Below are positions 34,733 through 43,567 of a DNA stretch of 64,000 bases, in pieces. Source of the stretch: Candidatus Obscuribacterales bacterium (lineage in GTDB: Bacteria; Cyanobacteriota; Vampirovibrionia; Obscuribacterales; Obscuribacteraceae); assembly GCA_019637435.1 (NCBI GenBank), contig JAHBVO010000005.1:310001-374000 (forward strand), read 5' to 3'. Within the stretch, counting starts at the first letter, position 1. Every line of letters starts with the position of its first letter. The position numbers and the translations under genes are program-made. The notes beneath the pieces were generated by a model. It worked only from the letters and a program-made list of their open reading frames with translations, was not told the origin of the DNA and searched no databases.

Positions 34733-34761
34733 GGCCGGTTGACAATCAACCGGCCTTTTTT
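34733..34761 (+). terminator. Strong terminator after fusA
   Basis: Ten-bp perfect stem GGCCGGTTGA / TCAACCGGCC with a CAA loop, followed by TTTTTT. Confidence 0.95.
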
Positions 34762-34912
34762 GTGCGATACCAAAAGCTGCGCCAGGACTCGGTTCGATCG
34801 GAGCCTTGAAGGTTATTTCGCCTCCACTGACAATTGGGAAAGGCTTGCAAATGGGGTACCATTTCTATGGACGGAACTTCCGAGTTTCATCGATTCCCAC
34901 CCAGGAGATGTC

Positions 34913-35326
34913 ATGAAGTATCTGCATAGCGGCTACATTCTATTCTGCGAGAAAGCTGAACACGACGACTGTGGCATGTTGAATGTCTACGGTCTATTTG
35001 ACGTCCTCGAGGTCGCGGAGATTCCCTCGATGATGAATTGCAGCTGGGTGGTTGGATTCGGCACACCTTACGAGCGCCGCACCTACAAAGGTCAGCTCAC
35101 GGTCGAGAATCCAAAAGGCGAGCAAGTTTTAGTTCAAGAATTTGCGGCGAACGACCCCAACGACATTTATAAGGGTCACTACGTGTTCAAGCCGGAGATA
35201 AATGTCGACCAGGAAGGCGCCTGGACGGTCAAAGTCGTTCTGCGTAATTGGAAAGACGAAAATATGTGGGACATCGAGCGCCAGTTCTGGTGCATGCTCG
35301 AGTCGGATAGCCCACCGGATCCATAA
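34913..35326 (+). CDS. DUF6941-like hypothetical protein
   Basis: 137 residues from ATG 34913, behind AGGAG; the frame is open back into the fusA terminator but that part is not credible. MKYLHSGYILFCEKAEHDD, NVYGLFDVLEV and the beta-rich rest (VENPKGEQVLVQEF, GHYVFKPEINVDQEGAWTVKVV) resemble the DUF6941 group of small all-beta proteins of unknown function. No signal peptide. Converges on the DUF1501 gene with a 6-nt gap. Confidence 0.7.
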   Translation: MKYLHSGYILFCEKAEHDDCGMLNVYGLFDVLEVAEIPSMMNCSWVVGFGTPYERRTYKGQLTVENPKGEQVLVQEFAANDPNDIYKGHYVFKPEINVDQEGAWTVKVVLRNWKDENMWDIERQFWCMLESDSPPDP

Positions 35327-35332
35327 AGATCG

Positions 35333-36157
35333 CTAGCAAAAATTCAAAGTGTTAAACGAGGAGAGCGCCGGAAATAGTTCAGCACTCTTGAATTTGTGCG
35401 ATGCCTGAAACTTTTGCGCTAAGGTTTTATACATTTGTCGAAAATCAATTTCGTCACTATATATGCCACCACTCACGCCACGTCCGACGGCAAACATCAG
35501 TCCGTTGCCACCGTGATCGGTGCCACCCATCTCGTTCTCAAGCCGACTTCTGCCGAACTCTGAATAAACCAGTATCAAGTCATCTGCGGTCGACTGACGC
35601 GCAATTTTATCGATTAGAAGTGAAAGACGACGAAGCGCCGCCTGGTGCTGCGATTTTTGCTCCGAGTGAGTGTCGAAACCATCCAGTGTGATGAGAGAAA
35701 CGTGTTTACTTGCCGGCGCAAACCAGTCGTCACAATCAATTGAATTGGGCTTGCCGGTCCGCCAGATTTCACTTGCGCGCTCATGAGACATAGTCAACCC
35801 ATCCCGGCAGCCGGTGTTAGGAAAAGCGGCAACCATGCCGTTTCTAAACAATTGCGCGACTTCCTTAAGTGCCGAGTTAAATGCGTACTCGCCACTTACT
35901 TTAACAAGCTCATCGCCATGCAATGCGAGCGTCGGTCTGCACTCATAGTAATCCCGGGAGGAATATGGAACCAGCGTGTTGATACCGTCATTGCCACCAC
36001 TCAGGTGAATGATAGTCAGGTGTACCCCGCGGTTTACTTCCGGCACTACCAGTGGTGATGCAAAAGCCGATGGCGTGAAGAGCGCAGCTGCTCCTGCTGC
36101 TCCTGCGATAAACTCTCGGCGTGAAATCCGAGACTTCCGATTCAAAGCGTTTTCCAA
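35333..36157 (-). CDS. Compact DUF1501 Tat-exported protein
   Basis: 274 residues. The N-terminus is a Tat signal (SRREFIAGAAGAAALFTPSA). DUF1501 features are HLTIIHLSGGNDGINTLVPY, LDGFDTHSEQKSQH and VYSEFGRSRLENEMGGTDHG, related to the sulfatase/phosphatase superfamily with metal-binding Asp and His. Typical family members have about 400 or more residues; here the middle section between the SHERASEIW block and the DTH block is very short. The start is TTG 36157, directly after the stop of the upstream gene, with GGGAAG nearby, which suggests coupling. Confidence 0.8.
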   Translation of the reverse strand: MENALNRKSRISRREFIAGAAGAAALFTPSAFASPLVVPEVNRGVHLTIIHLSGGNDGINTLVPYSSRDYYECRPTLALHGDELVKVSGEYAFNSALKEVAQLFRNGMVAAFPNTGCRDGLTMSHERASEIWRTGKPNSIDCDDWFAPASKHVSLITLDGFDTHSEQKSQHQAALRRLSLLIDKIARQSTADDLILVYSEFGRSRLENEMGGTDHGGNGLMFAVGRGVSGGIYSDEIDFRQMYKTLAQKFQASHKFKSAELFPALSSFNTLNFC

Positions 36158-36730
36158 CTACCCACTTCCCTTGGCGTTCTTCGCTTCTTCCTCTCGCTCC
36201 TCGCCTTCCGCAATCCGTTTGACATAATTCAATCGTTTGTGAATATCCTGGTGCGTCTGCAAATGTTGCAAAAAGTCCTTCCCAGGAACATTAGCTTCAG
36301 AATCAAGGAACGATGTCAATTTTACCAGAGTAGTCTTACCGTCGCCCATTGGCGAAATCTGCCAATTGCCTTCGAATATTTTGAGTTTGTTTGAGGAAAG
36401 CAACTGAAAGTCGATGCGCGAGTATGGCTCCTCAGTTTCCTGATAAGTGCATTCCACATCACCTAACATAGGAACGGAGGGAAAAGTCTCTTTGATAGTG
36501 GTACAGTTTTTCTTCTCTTCGAGAACTTTTCGCTTTAACGGCTCAGCTTTTCGGTATGTGCGAATTGCATCAAAAACCTCTTTGGGCGTCGCTTTCACAA
36601 CAACCTTGCTGACCACGCCGGTCATCTCTTTGTGGGACTCTGCACGCAATAAGCCGGCCGTAGAAATTGAAACCGTAGCACTGACTGCGGTCGCGCAAAT
36701 GATTCGAACAATCTTATTCGTTACCGGCAT
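36158..36730 (-). CDS. Secreted SRPBCC/START-like protein
   Basis: 190 residues from ATG 36730 (GAGGAGAG 8 nt upstream); an ATG at 36775 would add 15 residues. Signal peptide IICATAVSATVSISTAGLLRA, then a polyketide-cyclase/START-like domain: VSKVVVKATPKEVFDAIRTY at its beginning and SRIDFQLLSSNKLKIFEGNW within. Such domains bind a hydrophobic ligand in a deep cavity. The C-terminus is charged and helical. It is coupled to the DUF1501 gene with zero spacing; the pair may act on the same envelope molecule. Confidence 0.72.
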   Translation of the reverse strand: MPVTNKIVRIICATAVSATVSISTAGLLRAESHKEMTGVVSKVVVKATPKEVFDAIRTYRKAEPLKRKVLEEKKNCTTIKETFPSVPMLGDVECTYQETEEPYSRIDFQLLSSNKLKIFEGNWQISPMGDGKTTLVKLTSFLDSEANVPGKDFLQHLQTHQDIHKRLNYVKRIAEGEEREEEAKNAKGSG

Positions 36731-36818
36731 CAGAACTCTCCTCAGATTATCGCCGTATTTAACTCGATGTGACATCCGTTGTTAGAAATGAACCCGGTTT
36801 TTTCGTCTGGTAAACGCT

Positions 36819-37760
36819 CTAAATCTGTTTCCGCGCTTCGATTGCAGACTTGCATAGAGGATTGATTTTAAGGGCCGCATCGCAGTCTTGACGGGCAAGA
36901 TCCGCCTTTTCCAGATGTAGATACACCAGCGCTCGGGAGCCTAATTCTTTCGCGCGCCATTCGTCAGTGGTGGCAAGACTGAGCGAGAAGTTCACTGAAC
37001 TCAAGGCATCATTAAACTGCTTTAGCTTATCCTGAGAAACGCCAAGTTGCCAATACGCGGCACCACATGCGGCATCACGCTTCAAAGCATCACGAGCCAT
37101 CGAAATCGCCTTATCGGTTTCTCCTCTGTCATTAAGAATAGCCGCCATGATCACGAATGGTATTGGGCGCTCTTTGTACATTTCGATAGACTTTTGAGCA
37201 TCGAGCATAGCTTTATCGTACTCTCCAAGCTCATACTCAGCGAGCGCCCGCGCTTCAAATGCAGTAGACCAATATGCATGTTTCTCCAGCGCTTTGTTTG
37301 CATTAGCGATGGCGCTGTCGAAACGGTTTAGCCTGGTGTCAATCAAGGATACGATCGAAAAGTCTTCTGCCGTGGCAGAGCCGCTATCGACTATATGATT
37401 GAAATCTGCCAACGCTTTGGCGTTTTCATCCAGTTCGAATAGCGCCTTTCCTCGAAGCCGAAATAGAGCCAGATCATCTTTGTCGAGTTCGATCGCTTGA
37501 TCGCAGTTTTTCACAACCTCCGTCCATATCCCGTCAATGGCATACGCGCGCGCGCGCGCAGCATAGCCGGTCGCGGATTTCGGGTTACGCTTCAAGTAGA
37601 TGTCCAGAAACGCAACATCGCCAATCGCCTGACTGAATTTGTCGAGAAACTTCAAATCCCATGAGTCCGGAAGCGGAGTCTGGATAATTAACCCATTCAG
37701 GAAAACAACTGCGCCAATCAGAATGGACTCGAAAATACCAATCAACCGATTAGAATTCAC
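36819..37760 (-). CDS. Membrane-anchored TPR protein
   Basis: 313 residues if started at GTG 37760. I prefer this start because GGAGG lies 8 nt upstream and the codon overlaps the previous stop (GTGA), as elsewhere in this cluster; ATG 37781 is the alternative. One N-terminal helix (ILIGAVVFLNGLII) anchors about seven TPR units such as GYAARARAYAIDGIWTEVVK, FEARALAEYELGEYDKAMLD, YWQLGVSQDKLKQFNDAL and GSRALVYLHLEKADLARQD. It is probably a scaffold working with the two GT-C-like proteins encoded just upstream. Confidence 0.85.
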   Translation of the reverse strand: MNSNRLIGIFESILIGAVVFLNGLIIQTPLPDSWDLKFLDKFSQAIGDVAFLDIYLKRNPKSATGYAARARAYAIDGIWTEVVKNCDQAIELDKDDLALFRLRGKALFELDENAKALADFNHIVDSGSATAEDFSIVSLIDTRLNRFDSAIANANKALEKHAYWSTAFEARALAEYELGEYDKAMLDAQKSIEMYKERPIPFVIMAAILNDRGETDKAISMARDALKRDAACGAAYWQLGVSQDKLKQFNDALSSVNFSLSLATTDEWRAKELGSRALVYLHLEKADLARQDCDAALKINPLCKSAIEARKQI

Positions 37761-39412
37761 TGCTGCGACCTCCTCTTCCATACCGCACAGCCATCAACCA
37801 TACCCATCGGTTCATAGCCAATGAGAGCTCGCTGGTTAAACCGATGCTCTTCCAATGCGCGTGCTAGCGTCCATCCTCCGGGTTGCGTCACCCATGCTTC
37901 GATGATAACCAGACGGGGCTTTCCAGTTTGCACATCGTCCACAATTTCTGTAACGACCGTTTGTTCTTGCCTTTTGACCATTTCACGATTATCGTTTTCC
38001 CTCAGCAAAAAACTGGTCATTCGCAACGGGAAACACCATACATAGCGAGTCGCAGGCGTCAGGTCTTTCTTCAATTGCAATTGATGCGCATGCGGTAGCA
38101 TGGTGTGCAATATTACAATTGAATCTCCAGACTTCGTTTCCACTTCAACCAAACGATCCAGAGTATCGAATGTCTTGCCCGTCACCATGCTGTTCTTCAC
38201 TAAAAACGGAGTGAGAGGCATTAAGATGCACGACCATAAAAGAAATGAGATTACGGCGAACTGACGCGCATTCGACGAAAGAGAACGTGCAGTGTTAATC
38301 TTTGAAGCAACAAAGCTCAGAGTGAACTCGACCACCGAATATATAACGACTGACGAGACGAGGAAAAAGCCTGACACGCATGGTATTGATTGATACGACC
38401 AGCCTCGCCCCTGGATGAGGAAAACGAGCAGACCGCCGATTACCCACGCTATCAACGGTGGAATCAGCGATGAACGTTTCCAAAAACACATCGCGCCAGT
38501 CAAAATGACGATGGCGATGACAGGATTGGCAAGCAAATGCCCATCGGGGCTGGCGAACGAGAGAATATCAGCCAGTGAAGGAGCATTGTAAGCAGCATAA
38601 CCGGAGGTCAGAAACGGAATCCAACGCGTGTAGTATTCGCCAATATTCGGAATTGCAAAAGAAGCCAGAAAACAGAGAAGCAGCGTGACTATCAAGGCGA
38701 TTTGCTCCGCGGCAAGGAAGCAATTGCGCCACTGCTTCTGGTGCCGGGTAGAAACAAACAGCGTCAGTTCAATAAGTATGAGAACGAGCAGGAACTGAGG
38801 CTTAACATACGTGATTGCACCACAGGCGACACCAAGTACTGCTGCTACTAACTTCTTCGAAGAAGGGTAAAGGTTGTGCCATCGGAGCCAACGCAGCAGG
38901 AACAGAGGGAAATAGGCCAGTACGAAGAAATGCTCACGTTGACCGAAGTGGAATCCGAGGGTAAGTTGAAAAAGGAAAAACGCCGTGACAAGCGGACCGA
39001 CGGAAAACAGATCTCGGCGAGCGAGCGCTCCTTGTTCCTCAAGACTAACGGCACCGGAGAGTCTAGCCTTTTGTAAAATCGCGACGGTCGCAAAACCGGA
39101 CAGGTAAACGGCACCGAGGACAAATAACTGCCAGACCAAGGTTATCGGGAGCGATGTCAGCTTCGAAATCCACCACGGCGGCACTGCGAAGTAAAAGATA
39201 ATTGGTGGGAGCAGGTCGACAAGCTGCTGTCGCCCATCAAGCAAAAGTTTAGAACCCAGAAGATAAAATGCGCAGTCATAGTTTATGAACCCTGGCGCGC
39301 TGAGAACCGCATAGAGTAATAAACCGAATACGGTCGCAACCGGAATCGCAACCAGCTGCACCGGATATGGTGCATGCGCGAACGCGTTTCTGTTAGTAGA
39401 ATCCGTGCTCAT
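37757..39412 (-). CDS. GT-C-type membrane glycosyltransferase-like protein, paralogue 2
   Basis: 551 residues with about ten hydrophobic helices and a soluble C-terminal domain of about 150 residues. The first loop has INYDCAFYLLGSKLLLDGR followed by PPIIFYF, corresponding to the acidic first-loop motif and P-rich segment of GT-C enzymes (PMT/ArnT-like) that use lipid-phosphate sugars. SFAIPNIGEYY is shared word for word with the neighbour at 39409. Probably adds a sugar to a lipid or protein on the periplasmic face. It overlaps the paralogue by 4 nt and the TPR gene by 4 nt. Confidence 0.78.
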   Translation of the reverse strand: MSTDSTNRNAFAHAPYPVQLVAIPVATVFGLLLYAVLSAPGFINYDCAFYLLGSKLLLDGRQQLVDLLPPIIFYFAVPPWWISKLTSLPITLVWQLFVLGAVYLSGFATVAILQKARLSGAVSLEEQGALARRDLFSVGPLVTAFFLFQLTLGFHFGQREHFFVLAYFPLFLLRWLRWHNLYPSSKKLVAAVLGVACGAITYVKPQFLLVLILIELTLFVSTRHQKQWRNCFLAAEQIALIVTLLLCFLASFAIPNIGEYYTRWIPFLTSGYAAYNAPSLADILSFASPDGHLLANPVIAIVILTGAMCFWKRSSLIPPLIAWVIGGLLVFLIQGRGWSYQSIPCVSGFFLVSSVVIYSVVEFTLSFVASKINTARSLSSNARQFAVISFLLWSCILMPLTPFLVKNSMVTGKTFDTLDRLVEVETKSGDSIVILHTMLPHAHQLQLKKDLTPATRYVWCFPLRMTSFLLRENDNREMVKRQEQTVVTEIVDDVQTGKPRLVIIEAWVTQPGGWTLARALEEHRFNQRALIGYEPMGMVDGCAVWKRRSQQ

Positions 39413-41031
39413 TTCAACTTCCAGAGTGCAAACCCGTTTTCGCCACGAAGCGGTTCATAACCGTTGAGAACCTCACTTACCGCGGGATCTTGAAACAAAT
39501 CACGGTGCAAGGAATCGTTCCATTTGTCAAACGCTATTAGTTTCGGTTTCGAATCACGTATGTCGGCGACGACTTCCCTAATGAACGAAGCATACTCCCC
39601 ATCCCATTTTTCGCGGTCAGGTCCCTTGCGCAGCATCTCGACCATTGGCACGTTAAAACACCACAGATAGCGCGCAGCCTGCCGTCTGTCCGTCTGAAGG
39701 ACCACGGGAAAAGCGGCTGAAAAATTAGTTGTTAGAATCAACACGTTGTCTTTCGGTTTAGTCTCACGAGCGATCACCGTATCCAATACCGGAAGAATTT
39801 TTGCAGAAACTGAACTGTTATGAATCAACGACGCGGCAAATGGAATTGATAGTGCAGCGTAAAAGAGAAAGGCAATGACAGCGGACTGAGACAAAACCAT
39901 ATGGCTTTCATCCGTATTTATGGTCTTTGAACTCCAGTAATCCCCACTCTTGTTCAACCTGCTAAACAAACGAAGCAGGTAAATCGCAAACATTCCAACC
40001 ACGATGCTGGCTGTCAGATAGTATCCTGCAACCATTGGGATAGAATGGTAAGCCCATCCCTTACCCTGCAGTGCATAGATTGCAAAACCAGAAATCGTCC
40101 ACACCAGAAGTGGTGCAAGCAAACTTGTAGTTCTGATTAAGAACAAGCCTAGTAGAACAAACGCGATAACAACAAGGCGGTTGCCGACCAGCTGCCCGTG
40201 AATGCTTTCGAAGCTGAATAGAGCGGACTTGGAAACGTCAAACGCCTGATAGCCATTCACAACCAGTGGAATTATTCGATCGTAGTATTCGCCAATATTT
40301 GGGATAGCGAATGATACGAGTGGGCACGCTGCGCCGATGGCAACAAAAGCCAGAACCTCCTGTGCTCTCAAAAGGGCATAGTTTGTTCGACGCTTCCGGA
40401 GAACGGCGTTAAAAAACCAGTACAACTCAAGAGCGAAAACAGTGGCGCAAAAGTAAGGTTTCACGAAACAAATGAAACCACATGCAATACCAGTACCTAT
40501 AGCGATCCGTTTATCAACTTCCAGTCCAAGAAGCCTTTTCCACCGCAGGAGAAAAAAAAGAAAGAACGTGAGGACAAAAAGATGTTCTCTTTGACCGAGG
40601 TGATAGGACATCACCAGATTCCACAGAAGGAAACCACAAAACAGAGGTCCGACCATAAGCCAGTCCCTTGCCGTATGTTTATCCGCATCTTTTTCTACAA
40701 TCAAGATCGCAAGTATGTAAGTTGCGCAAATAAAGCCCAAACAGAGCAAATTCCAGGTTAGCGCCAGAGGCAGAGCAAAACTTTGACAGAGGAAACAAAA
40801 CGGCACGAGAGCGTAGAAGGTGATTGGCGGCGCCATATCGAGAAAGCCGCTCATCGGATGCCTTCCGTCGAGGATGAGCTGCGCACCGTGCAGAATAAAC
40901 GCGCAATCGTGATTTATTGTATCTGGCTGAGACAGGATGGAAAACAACAACTGTGACAACAGCACCACGCCTGGTATCACTAGAAGTTTAAGCGGGTAAA
41001 ACCGGCGGTCGTTGTTTTGATTCGCCTCCAC
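39409..41031 (-). CDS. GT-C-type membrane glycosyltransferase-like protein, paralogue 1
   Basis: 540 residues beginning at GTG 41031 (GAGG 6 nt upstream). Layout is the same as the next gene: first loop INHDCAFILHGAQLILDGR, APPITFYALVPF, LGQREHLFVLTFFLFFLLRW, SFAIPNIGEYYDRIIP, and a soluble C-terminal domain ending in GYEPLRGENGFALWKLK. The two are clearly tandem duplicates that have diverged. It is the first gene of a four-nt-overlap operon with paralogue 2 and the TPR protein. Substrate unknown; glycosylation of an envelope polymer is the best guess. Confidence 0.78.
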   Translation of the reverse strand: MEANQNNDRRFYPLKLLVIPGVVLLSQLLFSILSQPDTINHDCAFILHGAQLILDGRHPMSGFLDMAPPITFYALVPFCFLCQSFALPLALTWNLLCLGFICATYILAILIVEKDADKHTARDWLMVGPLFCGFLLWNLVMSYHLGQREHLFVLTFFLFFLLRWKRLLGLEVDKRIAIGTGIACGFICFVKPYFCATVFALELYWFFNAVLRKRRTNYALLRAQEVLAFVAIGAACPLVSFAIPNIGEYYDRIIPLVVNGYQAFDVSKSALFSFESIHGQLVGNRLVVIAFVLLGLFLIRTTSLLAPLLVWTISGFAIYALQGKGWAYHSIPMVAGYYLTASIVVGMFAIYLLRLFSRLNKSGDYWSSKTINTDESHMVLSQSAVIAFLFYAALSIPFAASLIHNSSVSAKILPVLDTVIARETKPKDNVLILTTNFSAAFPVVLQTDRRQAARYLWCFNVPMVEMLRKGPDREKWDGEYASFIREVVADIRDSKPKLIAFDKWNDSLHRDLFQDPAVSEVLNGYEPLRGENGFALWKLK

Positions 41032-41130
41032 TGGCAGCCTCGAAAACTAGCTCCGCGTATGATAAACCATTCGACCGCTGCTGACGCGATGAAAACGCCG
41101 CGCTGATCAGGTTTTAAATTCTCAAATTTA

Positions 41131-41203
41131 TGGACGGTACTGGACTCGAACCAGTGGCCCCCACTATGTCAAAGTGGTGCGCTACCAACTGCGCCAACCG
41201 TCC
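41131..41203 (-). tRNA. tRNA-Val (GAC)
   Basis: 73 nt. Acceptor GGACGGT/ACCGTCC, D-arm GCGC/GCGC, anticodon stem CCACT/AGTGG with loop TTGACAT (anticodon GAC), T-arm ACTGG/CCAGT with loop TTCGAGT, discriminator A. The CCA end is not encoded. About 50 nt downstream of tRNA-Cys on the same strand. Confidence 0.97.
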
Positions 41204-41253
41204 GTAGGTTTTAAATTGTATCCTCAAATCGGGATTCGTTCAATGAAAGGTAA

Positions 41254-41324
41254 AGGCGGCACCCAGATTCGAACTGGGGGTAGAGGTTTTGCAGACCTCG
41301 GCCTTACCACTTGGCTATGCCGCC
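41254..41324 (-). tRNA. tRNA-Cys (GCA)
   Basis: 71 nt. Acceptor GGCGGCA/TGCCGCC, anticodon stem GAGGT/ACCTC with loop CTGCAAA (anticodon GCA), T-loop TTCGAAT, discriminator T as expected for tRNA-Cys. CCA is not encoded. Probably co-transcribed with tRNA-Val. Confidence 0.97.
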
Positions 41325-41371
41325 AGAATTCAAAAGACAAGACCAGCAGCCGAAACAGCCGCTGGGTATGT

Positions 41372-41401
41372 ATCCTAAATCGTTTAAACCGCGATTGTCA
41401 A
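41372..41401 (-). promoter_or_regulatory. Promoter of the tRNA-Cys/tRNA-Val unit
   Basis: On the minus strand TTGACA (41401-41396), 18-bp spacer, TAGGAT (41377-41372); tRNA-Cys begins about 48 nt further on, after a leader hairpin (CCAGC.../GCTGG). Confidence 0.65.
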
Positions 41402-41468
41402 CGAATGGTCACATTGCGTAACCGAATTGAGGGCACAATATTAACAACGAAAGGCAAGGAGTTTTCAT

Positions 41469-42491
41469 CTGTTTAGGTTCGTATTAAAACGGCTGCTGGC
41501 GGCTATTCCGCTGCTTTTCGTGCTCTCGATCGTTTCGTTCGGATTGATTCGCTCACTGCCGGGCGATCCCGTGGATGCAATGATGGGCGGCAATACGCGG
41601 GATATCGACCCGCGCGAGTTAGCGGCTATCAGGAGCGAATTCGGGTTGGACCAGCCTATCCCGAAGCAGTACGCATCCTGGCTAAAAGGTTTTATCGGAC
41701 AGGGCGAACTGGGTCGTTCATATCAAGACAATCGGAAGGTAATGGTTGTCATTGGAGAACGCATTCCAGCGACAATAACTCTGGTCGGCATCGCGCTGAT
41801 TTTGAGTTTCGCAAATGGCATTTTCTGGGGGCTCGTGATGATCACGGTCCGTTTTAAGTTTCGCAGCCGCTTGCTTGAAGCGCCTTTTGTCGGCACCGCC
41901 CTCCTGCTTCATTCCGTACCTGCCTTTTTTCTCGGGCTTCTTGTAATCTACGGCGTGACAATAATACCGGCGTTCCACTCCATTCCGTTGTTCGGTGCGT
42001 TGAGAGCGGACGAAGCGGCGACGCCAGCGAATCTTCTAAAGTTTGCAATCTTGCCCGCCCTGACGCTAGCTCTCAGCAGGAGCGCCAAAGTTGCTCTTTT
42101 TGTTCGCTCGCTTGCACTTGATGAAATAACTCGCGGTTACGTCACAACCGCTTTAGCTAAAGGATTGTCGTATTCGCAGGTTGTCGTACGTCACGTTGCT
42201 CGAAACTGTTTGGTCCCAATCGTCAACCTTCTCGCGTTGTCTCTGCCGTCTTTAATCGGAGGCTCCGTCCTGATCGAAACTATTTTCGCGTGGCCGGGCA
42301 CCGGTCGGTTGGCAGTAGAAGCCACCTTCGGGCGAAACTTTCCGGTCATGACCACGCTTGTAATGATTTATGGAACTATGGTCGTTCTTTCAAATCTCGT
42401 TGCCGACCTTCTTCAGGGACTTGCCGATCCAAGAATTGCCGAGTCGATTGCCAACAACCAGACCACAATGACGCGAGCGAGAAGCATTTAA
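41469..42491 (+). CDS. Dpp/Opp-type ABC transporter permease (DppB-like), apparent CTG start
   Basis: 340 residues if initiated at CTG 41469. The frame between the upstream TAA (about 41440) and GTG 41520 has no ATG, GTG or TTG, yet AAGGAG lies exactly 7 nt before the CTG, and translation from it gives FRFVLKRLLAAIPLLFVLSI, the standard first helix of DppB. Starting at GTG 41520 would delete half of that helix. Other features: RSLPGDP, the ELGRSYQDNRKV loop and the permease signature near LAKGLSYSQVVVRHVARN. It forms the peptide/nickel-type import channel with the next gene; no binding protein or ATPase gene is adjacent. Confidence 0.88.
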   Translation: MFRFVLKRLLAAIPLLFVLSIVSFGLIRSLPGDPVDAMMGGNTRDIDPRELAAIRSEFGLDQPIPKQYASWLKGFIGQGELGRSYQDNRKVMVVIGERIPATITLVGIALILSFANGIFWGLVMITVRFKFRSRLLEAPFVGTALLLHSVPAFFLGLLVIYGVTIIPAFHSIPLFGALRADEAATPANLLKFAILPALTLALSRSAKVALFVRSLALDEITRGYVTTALAKGLSYSQVVVRHVARNCLVPIVNLLALSLPSLIGGSVLIETIFAWPGTGRLAVEATFGRNFPVMTTLVMIYGTMVVLSNLVADLLQGLADPRIAESIANNQTTMTRARSI

Positions 42492-43441
42492 TGGGCACGA
42501 AGATCGAGACACTGAGAACCTCAAGTTCCGCCGATGCAGGCGCGAAGATTAGAATGACGCTCTCGATTGGCTTAGTCGTTTTTCTGGCCATTCTTCCAAT
42601 TCTCGCACCGATATTGCATCCGGTAACGCCGCCGCTGACTCCATCACACGTGGACCTCACGGTAGCAAATGTGCCACCATTCACAGGCGATCACTTCCTC
42701 GGTACTGACAGTCTTGGCAGAGATGTGCTGTCGATGGCGCTGTGGGGGGCGAGAACCTCACTTGCACTCGGCTTGGTCGCAGCTTTTCTGGCGGTTTCGT
42801 TTGGAACGTTATGGGGGGCTGTAAGTTCGCTAATCGGTGGATTCGTCGACACGGTGATGATGCGAATCGTCGACGGTCTGCTCGCGATTCCTCCACTCAT
42901 TCTCCTTCTTGCCCTCTCTGCACTTGTAAATGGACCGGCGTTCGCCGATACGCTGCCGAAAACCGTTTTATCGCTGCTCAATGTGACTTCTTACAGCTTG
43001 GGCTTCTTGCCGTTCGTCACCGTAATTTCGGTTATCGCCGCGACATCCTGGCTGGAAGCGGCAAGGATTGCCCACAGCAAGATATCCGCAATACAGCTTG
43101 AAGAATATATCGAAGCGGCGCGCGCGCTCGGAGCAGGTACTGCGCACACCCTTTTCAAACACCTGGTGCCCAACGCTTCGAGAATAATCATGATTCAAGC
43201 GACACTGCTGATCTCTGACGCGATTGTCATGGAGGCCGGTCTGAGCTTCCTCGGACTCGGACTCAGTCCTGACACCCCGAGCTGGGGAACGATGTTGCGG
43301 CAGGCGTCCAGCGACTTATTCCTCGGAAACTGGTGGGCGCCACTCGTGCCTGCGTCCTTGATATCCCTGACCGTGCTTGCCGTAGAACTGCTTGGGGAAA
43401 GCTTACTGCGTGTAATCGGACACGACGACAAGCTACGCTGA
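42491..43441 (+). CDS. Dpp/Opp-type ABC transporter permease (DppC-like)
   Basis: 316 residues from ATG 42491, whose A is the last base of the previous TAA (TAATG coupling). DppC features: DHFLGTDSLGRDVLSMALWGARTSL split by the usual first periplasmic loop, permease signature EYIEAARALGAGTAHTLFKHLVPN and the C-terminal LSFLGLGLSPDTPSWGTML. It pairs with the DppB-like subunit to import peptides, nickel or a similar solute. The missing ATPases and binding protein must be encoded elsewhere. Confidence 0.93.
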   Translation: MGTKIETLRTSSSADAGAKIRMTLSIGLVVFLAILPILAPILHPVTPPLTPSHVDLTVANVPPFTGDHFLGTDSLGRDVLSMALWGARTSLALGLVAAFLAVSFGTLWGAVSSLIGGFVDTVMMRIVDGLLAIPPLILLLALSALVNGPAFADTLPKTVLSLLNVTSYSLGFLPFVTVISVIAATSWLEAARIAHSKISAIQLEEYIEAARALGAGTAHTLFKHLVPNASRIIMIQATLLISDAIVMEAGLSFLGLGLSPDTPSWGTMLRQASSDLFLGNWWAPLVPASLISLTVLAVELLGESLLRVIGHDDKLR

Positions 43442-43567
43442 AGCCCCGTTCCAAAGCCGGTAGCGTCATTCGAGATTGTTCAACTCAATTCATACCTACC
43501 GGGCGCAAGTGTTTTATACTTTGGGTTAGAAGTGTGAGCGAAAGTTCACTCGTCAACCGGGGAGAAT

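Noticed and set aside
37550..37562. Alternating CG tract (13 bp), possible Z-DNA or slippage site
   Set aside because: It lies in frame inside the TPR gene and simply encodes an Ala-Arg repeat of a TPR helix.
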